A stretch of DNA of 9,987 bases from ZC4RG30 sp964456255. Its GTDB lineage: Bacteria; Pseudomonadota; Gammaproteobacteria; Steroidobacterales; Steroidobacteraceae. The position numbers and the translations under genes were made by a program. Shown here piece after piece: positions 1 through 6,768 of this stretch. The number at the start of each line of letters is the position of its first letter. Within the stretch, counting starts at the first letter, position 1. Below the pieces are notes generated by a model, which had not been told where the DNA came from, ran no database searches, and saw only the letters and a list, made by a program, of their open reading frames with translations. The stretch covers positions 1 to 9,987 of the forward strand of contig CAYWDZ010000112.1 in NCBI GenBank assembly GCA_964456255.1, read 5' to 3'.

Positions 1-2118
1 TCCTTCCTTGAAGACTATCTGCAGGCACATGGGCGTGACTGGGAGCGCTACGCCTGGGTGAAGGCGCGTGCCATCACGGCCACGGCGCGATTTGCCGAGC
101 TGCATGCAGAGCTGATCCGGCCGTTTGTATTCCGCCGCTACCTGGATTTCGGCGTCTTTGAATCCCTGCGAGAAATGAAGGCGCTGATCAGTCGTGATGT
201 GCAGCGGCGCGACCGGGCCGGAAGCATCAAGCTCGGGGCCGGCGGAATCCGCGAGATTGAATTCATCGTGCAGGCTTTCCAGCTGGTGCGCGGTGGCCAT
301 GACGCTTCCCTGCGGGAGGCTTCACTGCTGACCGTGCTGCCGCGGCTCGCCAGGGAGCGCCTGTTGCCAGTCGCGGCCGTGAACGAATTGCAGGAGGCCT
401 ATGACTTCCTGCGGCGGCTCGAGAACTGCGTGCAGATGCAGGACGACGCGCAGACGCATGAACTGCCGGCCGAGCCACTGGCGCGGGCACGCATTGCAGC
501 GGTGATGGGCTTTGCCGACGTGCCTGCGATGGAAGCCGCGTTCGGCGGCCATCGCGCGCGCGTGGAAGCGCATTTCACCGCGCTGTTCAGCGACAGCCAG
601 GCAAAGCCGGCTGTCGCACTGGATCTGTCTGCCCTGTGGGAGCCAGGCCTGGATCGCGCCCCGCTCATCGAGCTGTTGAGCCGCTTCTGCGACGATGGCG
701 CGGCGCTGCTGACGCGCCTGGAAGAGCTGGTCCATGGCGGCCGCATCCGCAGGCTCGACGAGATCGGCAGACGCCGCCTCAAGGTGCTGCTGGAGCGGCT
801 GCTCGCCGAGCATGATGCCGCGCGTGATGCCGATGCACTGCGCCGGATCTTCGGCGTCCTCGAGGCCATCGGGCTGCGCTCGGCCTACTTCTCGCTGCTG
901 GTGGAAAACGCTCGCGCCCGCGAAAGACTGATCGAGGTTGCGAAGCAGGGCGACTTCCTGGCCGCGCAACTGGCGCGCAATCCGGGCCTGCTCGACGAGT
1001 TGCTGGGAGAGCGCTGGCTCAGTGGCCTGTCGGATCGCGCCGCGCTGGCAGCCGAGCTGGGCGCGCGACTGGCCGATCTGCCGCCGGAGGACATCGAACG
1101 GCAGGTGGAGCAGCTGGCGCGCTTCAAGCAGGCCGCAGTCTTTCGCATTGCACTGGCGGATCTTTTCGGGCACCTGCCCCTGATGCGGGTCAGCGACTGG
1201 CTGACCGAGATTGCCGGGCTCATCGTCGAGGAAGTGATGGCGCTCGCGCTGCGCCAGACCAGTGCGCAATACGGCCAGCCGTGTTGCACGGATGCTGGTG
1301 CGCGCAGGCCGGTGAAGATTGCGGCTCTGGCCTACGGCAAGTTCGGTGGCTACGAGCTGGGTTACGGTTCCGACCTGGATCTGGTGTTCCTGCACGACAG
1401 CGCCGGCGAGCAGCAGGAGACCGACGCGGCAACGCCGGTGGACAACCAGGTGTTCTTCCTGCGCTATGCCCAGCGCCTGATCCACCTGCTGACCATGCAC
1501 TCGCCCGCCGGCCGGCTGTACGAGATCGATGTGCGGCTGCGACCATCGGGCAAGGGCGGCATGCTGGTCACCAGCATCGAGGCCTTCCGTCGTTACCAGT
1601 TCGAGGAAGCGTGGACCTGGGAGCACCAGGCACTGCTGCATGCGCGCGCCGTGGCCGGCGATGCCGCGCTCATGCAGTGCGTAGAACAGGTGCGGGTGGA
1701 AGTGCTCGAGAAGGCGGTGCGGCGTGGCGACCTGCGCGAGCAGATTCGCAGTATGCGCGATCGGCAGCGGCGCGAGCTGGCGCAGGGCGGGGAGGGGCAG
1801 TTTGATCTGAAGCATGATCGCGGTGGTATCGCGGATATCGAGTTCCTGGCCCAGTACTGGGCGCTGCGCTGGGCCGCGGACTATCCGCCCGTGGTGCACT
1901 ATCCGGACACCATCCGCCAGCTGGAGTCGGTGGCATCCATCGCACTGGTTCCGCAGGAGATCGTGGACAAGCTGGTGCAGGCCTACCAGCACTATCGGCT
2001 CGCCGCGCATCGGCGCGCGCTGGAAGGCCAGAGCGGACCGGTCGATGCAACCGAATACGAGGCTGATCGCGCGGCCGTGGCGGCAATCTGGCGCACCACG
2101 ATGGAGGAGCCCGTATAA
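1..2118 (+). CDS. glnE: Bifunctional glutamine synthetase adenylyltransferase/deadenylase, 5' truncated by window edge
   Basis: GlnE attaches AMP to glutamine synthetase (GlnA) or removes it, under control of PII, and so matches ammonia assimilation to nitrogen supply in the cytoplasm. The frame is open from base 1. The first codons read SFLEDYLQAHGRDWERYAWVK, a typical GlnE segment, so the GTG at 58 is not the true start. 705 residues are visible; the E. coli protein has about 946, so roughly 240 residues and the first nucleotidyltransferase motif lie outside. Residues about 1-190 are the end of the adenylyl-removing half, with the helical signature KLGAGGIREIEFIVQ near 77-91. The C-terminal adenylylating half has YGKFGG, then GSDLDL with metal-binding D458 and D460, and IDVRLRPSG with D510 as the likely third carboxylate. 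A second IADIEF helical motif lies near 610. The stop codon is embedded in a TATAAT hexamer. The zinc-finger gene follows at once and probably shares the transcript. Confidence 0.97.
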   Translation, partial: SFLEDYLQAHGRDWERYAWVKARAITATARFAELHAELIRPFVFRRYLDFGVFESLREMKALISRDVQRRDRAGSIKLGAGGIREIEFIVQAFQLVRGGHDASLREASLLTVLPRLARERLLPVAAVNELQEAYDFLRRLENCVQMQDDAQTHELPAEPLARARIAAVMGFADVPAMEAAFGGHRARVEAHFTALFSDSQAKPAVALDLSALWEPGLDRAPLIELLSRFCDDGAALLTRLEELVHGGRIRRLDEIGRRRLKVLLERLLAEHDAARDADALRRIFGVLEAIGLRSAYFSLLVENARARERLIEVAKQGDFLAAQLARNPGLLDELLGERWLSGLSDRAALAAELGARLADLPPEDIERQVEQLARFKQAAVFRIALADLFGHLPLMRVSDWLTEIAGLIVEEVMALALRQTSAQYGQPCCTDAGARRPVKIAALAYGKFGGYELGYGSDLDLVFLHDSAGEQQETDAATPVDNQVFFLRYAQRLIHLLTMHSPAGRLYEIDVRLRPSGKGGMLVTSIEAFRRYQFEEAWTWEHQALLHARAVAGDAALMQCVEQVRVEVLEKAVRRGDLREQIRSMRDRQRRELAQGGEGQFDLKHDRGGIADIEFLAQYWALRWAADYPPVVHYPDTIRQLESVASIALVPQEIVDKLVQAYQHYRLAAHRRALEGQSGPVDATEYEADRAAVAAIWRTTMEEPV

Positions 2119-2119
2119 T
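2114..2119 (+). promoter_or_regulatory. Candidate internal sigma-70 -10 box (TATAAT) overlapping the glnE stop
   Basis: A perfect TATAAT contains the glnE stop codon (TAA, 2116-2118). The expected start point, about 7 bases downstream, falls near 2126, only 2-3 bases before the ATG at 2129. A transcript from here would be almost leaderless. No convincing TTGACA-like -35 lies 16-18 bases upstream and there is no TGn extension, so this is a candidate only. The hexamer could instead be a chance product of a Val-stop junction. Confidence 0.35.
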
Positions 2120-2128
2120 CCCGTGGCC

Positions 2129-2323
2129 ATGTCCCAACCCGCCACATTGCTGCAGGCCAATGCTTCCCGTGTCTATGAAGTGGAGGAGTCCGACCTGCCG
2201 CTTTCCTGCCCGATGCCGCAGATGAGCCTGTGGAACTCTCATCCGCGCGTCTACCTGCCGATCGAGGAGACCGGCAGCGCCAAGTGCCCCTACTGCGGCG
2301 CCGAATTCACGCTGCGTCGCTGA
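2129..2323 (+). CDS. Small CHCC zinc-finger protein (zf-CHCC / NDUFS6-like)
   Basis: This is a 64-residue protein whose C-terminal two-thirds matches the zf-CHCC family, the bacterial relatives of the mitochondrial complex I subunit NDUFS6. The zinc ligands are visible in order: the Cys of LSCPMP, the His of HPRVYLPI, and the two Cys of CPYCG. The N-terminal 20 residues carry no recognisable motif. In proteobacteria such genes are often found as stand-alone small proteins near ilvE or LPS-core genes, and their function is unsettled. The start is ATG 2129. An in-frame GTG at 2123 is possible, because GGAGGAG at 2103-2109 is 13 bases from it but 19 bases from the ATG. The gene begins 10 bases after the glnE stop, so expression by translational coupling or from the TATAAT at 2114 are both possible. 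It is followed by kdkA after 37 bases. Confidence 0.88.
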   Translation: MSQPATLLQANASRVYEVEESDLPLSCPMPQMSLWNSHPRVYLPIEETGSAKCPYCGAEFTLRR

Positions 2324-2360
2324 TCCTCGCGCCCGCAGCCTCAACCCGCCGGTACCGGTC

Positions 2361-3113
2361 GTGCTGAGCGGCGAGACCCCCCAACAATTGAAATTGCTGC
2401 GCACCGCCATGCGCGGTCCTGCCGGCCAGGGCGCCATGCATGCCAATGCGCAGATAGATGCCGCCGTGACCTTGCTGTGGTTCGAACCGCGCTACTGGAT
2501 CAGTCGCAATGCGGTGGTGGCCCGTCATGCCGGGCGCAAGGGCGTGGCGCTGGTATTCGAGCAGGCAGGCACGCGCTATGTGCTGCGCCATTATCGGCGT
2601 GGCGGGCTTGCCGCCCATGTCAGCCACGATGACTACCTGTGGCTGGGTGAATCCCGCACCCGTTCGCTGGCGGAACTGCGCCTGCTGCTGTCGCTGCACT
2701 CCGCCGGGTTGCCGGTTCCCAGGCCAGTGGCGGCGCGCTATGAACAATCCGGAATTGCCTACCGCGCCGACCTGATTACCGAGGAGCTCTCCGGCACCTG
2801 CACGCTGGCCTCGCGCCTGGCAGCCGGGGAAGTGGGCCTGACAACATGGACTGCCATAGGCCGCTGTGTCCGGCTGTTTCATGATCACGGCGTGTGTCAC
2901 CCGGATCTGACTGCGCACAACATTCTGCTGCGTGGCGATGATGAAGTGTTCCTGGTGGACTTCGACCGCGCCACCCGGCGCCGCAAACCCGGCCTGTGGC
3001 GGGATGCAAATCTCGCGCGACTGCGCCGCTCGCTCGATGCGCTGGACGATGTGCGCAGCGAGCGGCGTTGCGGCGATACCGAGTGGCAGTGTCTGCTGGC
3101 CGCCTGGTTGTAA
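2361..3113 (+). CDS. kdkA: 3-deoxy-D-manno-octulosonic acid (Kdo) kinase
   Basis: KdkA phosphorylates the 4-hydroxyl of the Kdo residue attached to lipid A, on the cytoplasmic side of the inner membrane, in LPS inner-core assembly. The 250-residue product matches the Kdo/WaaP lipopolysaccharide-kinase fold. It has FEPRYW at 41-46, the lysine-less nucleotide-binding segment RYVLRHYRRGGL at 72-83, and RSLAELRLLLSLHSAGLPVPRPVAAR around 101-126. The catalytic loop HPDLTAHNIL (180-189) follows the HxDLxxxN kinase pattern with D182 and N187. The metal-binding VDFDRA has D200, and NLARLRRSL is at 217-225. Most KdkA proteins read DLNAHN, so T184 is a mild departure. The start is uncertain: GTG 2361 gives the longest form but lacks a clear ribosome-binding site, and ATGs at 2409 and 2436 would leave the conserved core intact. 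waaA, which supplies its substrate, begins almost at the stop codon. Confidence 0.93.
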   Translation: MLSGETPQQLKLLRTAMRGPAGQGAMHANAQIDAAVTLLWFEPRYWISRNAVVARHAGRKGVALVFEQAGTRYVLRHYRRGGLAAHVSHDDYLWLGESRTRSLAELRLLLSLHSAGLPVPRPVAARYEQSGIAYRADLITEELSGTCTLASRLAAGEVGLTTWTAIGRCVRLFHDHGVCHPDLTAHNILLRGDDEVFLVDFDRATRRRKPGLWRDANLARLRRSLDALDDVRSERRCGDTEWQCLLAAWL

Positions 3114-3129
3114 GGTGAGCGGTGCCAGC

Positions 3130-4428
3130 GTGCCGCGCCGTTTCTATTCACTGCTGCTGTACGTTGCCCTGCCTTTCGCAGCGCTGCGATTCGTGTGGAC
3201 TGGATGGTGCAACCGGGCGAATCGCGGCAGCCTGCGCGAACGACTCGGATTCGCCCTTGAGCCACGCGCCGATCATCCCCTGTGGTTGCACGCCGCGTCG
3301 ATCGGCGAGGTGCGCTCCCTGGCGGTGCTGCTGCGCCTGCTGCACCGTGCCGGCTTCACGCTGCTGGTTACGGTCGGAACGCCGGCTGGCCTGGCCACCG
3401 CGCGTCAGTTGTATCGGGATCTGGAGAGAGTGAGCCTGCAGGCCGCTCCCTGGGATCTACCCGGCGCCGTCCGCCGCTTCCTGCGCGCAGTCCAGCCCAA
3501 TGCCGGCGTGTTCGTGGAAACCGAGCTGTGGCCGAATCTGCTGCATGCCGCGCGGCATGCTGGCGTGCCGCTGGGGCTGGTCAGCGCGCGCCTCTCGGAG
3601 CGGTCCCTCAGAGGCTATCTGCGCTGGGCACCCGGATTGATGCGCGACACCGTGCGCGCCTTCACCGCAATTGCCGCACAGACAGAGGCTGATCGTGAAC
3701 GCCTGGTGAAACTGGGCGCCGATCCTCAGGTGGTGAGTGTCAGCGGCAGTCTGAAGGCTGAGCTGCACGTCCCGCACGAGATAGCGAAGCTGGGCGCGGC
3801 CTGGCGTGAGCAATGGGCGCCGCAACGGCCGCTCTGGATCGCAGGCAGTACCCATGCGGGAGAGGAGAGCATCTGCATGGCCGCGCAGCAATTGCTCCTC
3901 GGTTCCGCGCGACTGCGAGGAGCAAGTCCACCATTGCTGGCGCTGGCACCGCGTCACCCGCAGCGCTTTGACGAGGTCGCGCGCGAGCTCGCCGCGGCGG
4001 GTCTCGCGTTTGCGCGAAGTGGCAAACCACCAGCCACGATTCCGCGGGAACTCGAGGTGGTGCTGGTCGATGAGATGGGCGCACTGCTCGGCTGGTATGC
4101 GGCGGGCGACGCAGCCTTTGTGGGCGGCAGCCTGGTGCCGGTGGGAGGCCACAACCTGCTGGAGCCCGCAGTGCTGGCCAGACCCGTGCTGGCGGGGCCT
4201 CACGATGCGAATGCGCCGGAGGTGGCGCGCCGGCTGCGCGATGCGGGCGGTCTGATCGTTGTGGAAAACGCGCAGCAGCTGGCGTACGAATTGAACACCC
4301 TGTTCATCGAACCCCAGCTGGCGCGTGCGCGCGGCGCCCGTGCAAGTGCCGGTGCGCGGCCCGAAGAGTTGGGTTCCCGCAGCGCGCTGGAACTCGTGCG
4401 GCGACTGCTCGCCGCACGCAGCAGCTGA
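3130..4428 (+). CDS. waaA: 3-deoxy-D-manno-octulosonic acid transferase
   Basis: WaaA (KdtA) moves Kdo from CMP-Kdo to the tetraacylated lipid A precursor at the inner membrane, an essential step of LPS synthesis in most Gram-negatives. The 432-residue product is close to the E. coli length (425). A hydrophobic N-terminal anchor (FYSLLLYVALPFAALRFVW) is at 5-23. Family motifs follow in order: HAASIGE with the presumed catalytic base E60, VFVETELWPN (127-136), SARLSERS (152-159), GSLK (206-209), GSTHAGEE (239-246), PRHPQRF (274-280), and VGGSLVPVGGHNLLEP (331-346). The frame stays open upstream to 2932, but that part is kdkA in another frame. GTG 3130 is preferred because AAGGTGAG (3112-3119) sits 10 bases upstream and the product then aligns with the usual N-terminus. 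GTG 3115 would add five residues and start one base after the kdkA stop. The adjacent Kdo kinase suggests a monofunctional enzyme adding one Kdo, which is then phosphorylated; this is inferred from context. The gene ends one base from tolC. Confidence 0.96.
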   Translation: MPRRFYSLLLYVALPFAALRFVWTGWCNRANRGSLRERLGFALEPRADHPLWLHAASIGEVRSLAVLLRLLHRAGFTLLVTVGTPAGLATARQLYRDLERVSLQAAPWDLPGAVRRFLRAVQPNAGVFVETELWPNLLHAARHAGVPLGLVSARLSERSLRGYLRWAPGLMRDTVRAFTAIAAQTEADRERLVKLGADPQVVSVSGSLKAELHVPHEIAKLGAAWREQWAPQRPLWIAGSTHAGEESICMAAQQLLLGSARLRGASPPLLALAPRHPQRFDEVARELAAAGLAFARSGKPPATIPRELEVVLVDEMGALLGWYAAGDAAFVGGSLVPVGGHNLLEPAVLARPVLAGPHDANAPEVARRLRDAGGLIVVENAQQLAYELNTLFIEPQLARARGARASAGARPEELGSRSALELVRRLLAARSS

Positions 4429-4429
4429 A

Positions 4430-5860
4430 TTACGGAGTGCCGGGCCCCTGCGAGGGCGCAGTCAACCAGCTGTTGATCTTCTCGAGCGTGGTGCGGTCGA
4501 GGCTGCCGTTGGCGAGCTGCAACGAGATCAGATCATTCAGGTACTGGTACTTCGCGCTCGAATAGGAAGTCTCGGCCTGGATCAATTGCTGGCGCGAGTT
4601 CAGCACATCGACGATCGTGCGCGTTCCCACTTCCATGCCGGCCTCCGTGGCCGTGAGCGCGGTGCGGCTTGATTCCAGCGCCTGGCGCAGCGCCTGGACG
4701 CGCGCGATGTCGCTGATGACTCCCAGGTAGGCATCACGCGTCTGGCGTTCCGTATCGCGCGTGACGCGCTCCAGGCGCTCCTTCGCGGCGATCCAGCGCT
4801 GCTGGGCCTGGGTCGCGCGGGAGTTGTTGCCGTACCCCAGGCCATTCAGGTTCATGCTGAAGGAAAGCCCGATCGACTTGCCGTGGGTCTTGGACGCATT
4901 GGTCGTGAAGATGTCCGGGTCGGGCGGAACGCCGGGCTGGGTGCGGTTGCCGCTGCTGTCCGAAAAGCTCTTGCTGGCGTTGAGCGAGATCTCGGGCGCG
5001 AAGGTGCCATAGGCGCTGCGCACGTTGTCACGGGCAATGTCGGCAGCCAGGCTCTGGGAAAGCAGATTCGCGTTCTGGTCCAGCGCCGACTTCACCCAGG
5101 CGTCCGCACTGGCCGGATCCGGCGACAGCAACGGCATGTCCGCAGAGGGTTCATTCAGCGAGCCCGGCAAACCCCCGATCGTGGCGCGCAGCTGTTCTTC
5201 CACGCTTGCCAGCGAGCGCTTCGCGCCAATCACGTTGGCGGCCGCATTGTCCCGCGCAGCCTGGGCTTCCTGCACTTCGGTCTTGGCAAACAGGCCAACT
5301 TCGAAGCGCTGTTCCGCCTGTTCGAACTGGCGGGTGAAGGCATCGCGGGCGGCTTCCTGCGCGCGCACGGTGTCCTGGGCCTGCAGCACCGCGAAGTACT
5401 GCTGCGCCACACGCTGCACCAGCTGCTGCTGTGCATAGTGGAAGTTGGCCTCGGCCTGGGCGACCACGCGATTGGACGAGGACAAGGCCACGAAATTCTG
5501 CATGGAGAACAGCGTCTGGCGTATCGACAGGCTCCACTGCGTCGTCTTGGTCGAGCCGCTGCCATCCTGGCTGCTGGTGGTTGGCACGGGGTTGTCGCCA
5601 AACGTGAATTGCGAGTAGCCGGTGCCGTCGCTCCAGGACTTGGACTTGCCGGCGCTTGCCGACAATCCGGGCATCAGGTTTGCCCAGGCCTGCGGGCGCG
5701 CCTCCAGATCGGCGCGACGGGTGGCCTCGGCCTCGCGGATCTGTGGGTCGTTCTCCAGCGCCTGGTCGAACACCGACAGCAGATCCGCGCCGGCGGCCGG
5801 CAATGCAGCAGCGAGCAGTGCGATGCCACCCATTGCTGACCAGAACTTTCCGTGTTTCAT
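4430..5860 (-). CDS. tolC: TolC family outer-membrane efflux/secretion channel
   Basis: TolC forms a trimeric beta-barrel plus alpha-helical tunnel that connects inner-membrane export pumps (RND, ABC or type I secretion) to the outside. The 476-residue product (E. coli about 493) begins with a signal peptide: MKHGKFW, a hydrophobic stretch to about 20, then AAGA as the likely cleavage site near residue 25. The first long helix starts DLLSVFDQALENDPQI. The family repeat pattern is clear: YFAVLQAQDTVRAQEAA with RFEVGLFAKTEVQEAQA, echoed in the second half by AGMEVGTRTIVDVLNSRQQL. The frame extends to an ATG at 5968, but that adds 36 residues before the signal peptide. ATG 5860 is chosen, with GGGGAA about 10 bases upstream. 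One oddity is that the start of the second half reads SMNLNGLGYGNNS, whereas E. coli has a Pro-Ile-x-x-Gly-Gly type turn. It lies 76 bases after the methyltransferase-family gene and is probably co-transcribed with it. Confidence 0.95.
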   Translation of the reverse strand: MKHGKFWSAMGGIALLAAALPAAGADLLSVFDQALENDPQIREAEATRRADLEARPQAWANLMPGLSASAGKSKSWSDGTGYSQFTFGDNPVPTTSSQDGSGSTKTTQWSLSIRQTLFSMQNFVALSSSNRVVAQAEANFHYAQQQLVQRVAQQYFAVLQAQDTVRAQEAARDAFTRQFEQAEQRFEVGLFAKTEVQEAQAARDNAAANVIGAKRSLASVEEQLRATIGGLPGSLNEPSADMPLLSPDPASADAWVKSALDQNANLLSQSLAADIARDNVRSAYGTFAPEISLNASKSFSDSSGNRTQPGVPPDPDIFTTNASKTHGKSIGLSFSMNLNGLGYGNNSRATQAQQRWIAAKERLERVTRDTERQTRDAYLGVISDIARVQALRQALESSRTALTATEAGMEVGTRTIVDVLNSRQQLIQAETSYSSAKYQYLNDLISLQLANGSLDRTTLEKINSWLTAPSQGPGTP

Positions 5861-5936
5861 GAAACTGATTCCCCGGATATGTGTTGCGTGATTGGAGATC
5901 GGAAGCCGTGTGCCTGCTGCGGGTACCCGTCTGCCA
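5861..5936 (-). other. 76-base pcm-tolC intergenic gap
   Basis: The spacer contains the tolC ribosome-binding region and a 10-base palindrome CGGGTACCCG (5920-5929) just after the stop of the upstream methyltransferase gene. There is no loop-forming stem followed by a T-run on the leftward strand, so I see no intrinsic terminator. This favours read-through from the methyltransferase gene into tolC. Confidence 0.4.
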
Positions 5937-6593
5937 CTAGAACTCGAAGCGGCTGGTTGTCGCAGCATGATCCAGCGGATCGATGACTGTTTCGAACAGG
6001 CTGCGCACCTGCGACTGACCTTGCTGGTCCTTGCTGAACAGGCGCGCTTCCATCACCGGCGCATTGCCCGTGGTCACGAACAACCGGCCCTGTGGTGCCA
6101 GCAGCGATTCGAAGCGCGCGTCGTACTGTGGCAGTGAGCCGGTCAGCACGATCACGTCCCACGCCGGCTGGGTCGACTGCCATGCAAAGACATCCGCTTC
6201 TTCGACTTCGACATTGCCGATGCCCGCACCTTGCAGATGGGTGCGGGCCAGGCTGGCCAGCGCGGGGCGGATTTCCAGGCTATGCACCTGGTGCCCCAGC
6301 AGTGCCAGGCAGGCAGTCAGGTAACCCGAACCCGTGCCGATCTCCAGCACCCGGTCCGCGGGGCGCACGGCCACAGCCTGCAGGATGCGACCCACCACGC
6401 TGGGTGTCAGCATGTGCTGGCCATCGCCCAGTGGAATCGACATATCCGCATAGGCGGCACCGCGCCAGGCGGGCGGCACGAATGCCTCGCGATCCAGGCG
6501 GCCGAATACGTCCAGAACTTCCGGTGGCAGGACCGACCAGGCTCGGACCTGCTGATAAGTCATCTGATCACGGGAGGCGAATGTGGCAACCAT
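5937..6593 (-). CDS. Protein-L-isoaspartate O-methyltransferase family protein (Pcm-like, divergent subfamily)
   Basis: This is a 218-residue class I SAM-dependent methyltransferase of the Pcm family. Classical Pcm methylates L-isoaspartyl residues in damaged proteins so that they can revert to aspartate. The N-terminal block (QVRAWSVLPPEVLDVFGRLDREAFVP, 15-40) and IPLGDGQHMLTP (53-64) match the family. SAM-binding motif I is VLEIGTGSGYLTA (82-94), the acidic post-motif is SLEIRP (105-110), and VIVLTGSLP is at 148-155. E. coli Pcm has SQPYMVA and TAAPPEIP at the last two catalytic-cleft positions, so this belongs to the variant MLTP/TGSLP subgroup often found beside tolC in proteobacteria. 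Its substrate is not established. ATG 6593 aligns with the family N-terminus although no strong ribosome-binding site precedes it; an internal ATG lies ten residues later. The C-terminus is typical in length. It is probably the first gene of a unit with tolC. Confidence 0.88.
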   Translation of the reverse strand: MVATFASRDQMTYQQVRAWSVLPPEVLDVFGRLDREAFVPPAWRGAAYADMSIPLGDGQHMLTPSVVGRILQAVAVRPADRVLEIGTGSGYLTACLALLGHQVHSLEIRPALASLARTHLQGAGIGNVEVEEADVFAWQSTQPAWDVIVLTGSLPQYDARFESLLAPQGRLFVTTGNAPVMEARLFSKDQQGQSQVRSLFETVIDPLDHAATTSRFEF

Positions 6594-6768
6594 GGCGAGA
6601 GTGGGTCAGGGGTGAGGGGCGCAGAATATCAGGTAGCTGATCTTCTTGCTCTAGGGCCTGCCCTCAAATTGTCCCGGTCCTTATGTCCAACTTAGGCGTT
6701 GCCTATCGGCGACTAAGCTATTCTGCGGCGTTCCTGGTTCTCTTTGCGTCGCAACTTTCAGGAAAGAC
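6594..6768. promoter_or_regulatory. Divergent intergenic region between the Pcm-like gene and the GGDEF-EAL gene
   Basis: These 175 bases separate two divergently read genes and should hold both promoters, but I cannot identify a convincing -35/-10 pair for either. It is less GC-rich than its flanks. Two small inverted repeats are visible: AGGGC-CT-GCCCT (6653-6664) and TAGGC-GTT-GCCTA (6693-6705). The second is nested inside a wider CTTAG...CTAAG pair (6691-6717). The ribosome-binding site of the rightward gene, AGGAAAG (6760-6766), is clear. Confidence 0.45.

Noticed and set aside
322..2160. 612-codon open frame on the minus strand opposite glnE
   Set aside because: It is the antisense shadow of a high-GC coding frame; the product has no recognisable domain, while the plus strand is unmistakably GlnE.
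2932..3129. N-terminal extension of waaA to an ATG inside kdkA
   Set aside because: The added residues are kdkA read in another frame and do not resemble WaaA; GTG 3130 or 3115 fits the family N-terminus.
4883..5839. 318-codon plus-strand frame opposite tolC
   Set aside because: It is an Arg/Gly-rich shadow of the tolC codons with no start signal or domain.
5920..5929. CGGGTACCCG as a terminator after the Pcm-like gene
   Set aside because: It is a 10-base palindrome with no loop and no following T-run.
5861..5968. Longer tolC start at 5968
   Set aside because: It would place 36 extra residues before a clear signal peptide and overlap the upstream gene.
6653..6664. AGGGC-CT-GCCCT as a terminator or attenuator
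   Set aside because: The two-base loop is too tight and no T-run follows on either strand.
6703..6710. FliA-type (flagellar sigma) -10 lookalike GCCGATAG on the minus strand before the Pcm-like gene
   Set aside because: No TAAA-type -35 element lies at the required distance.
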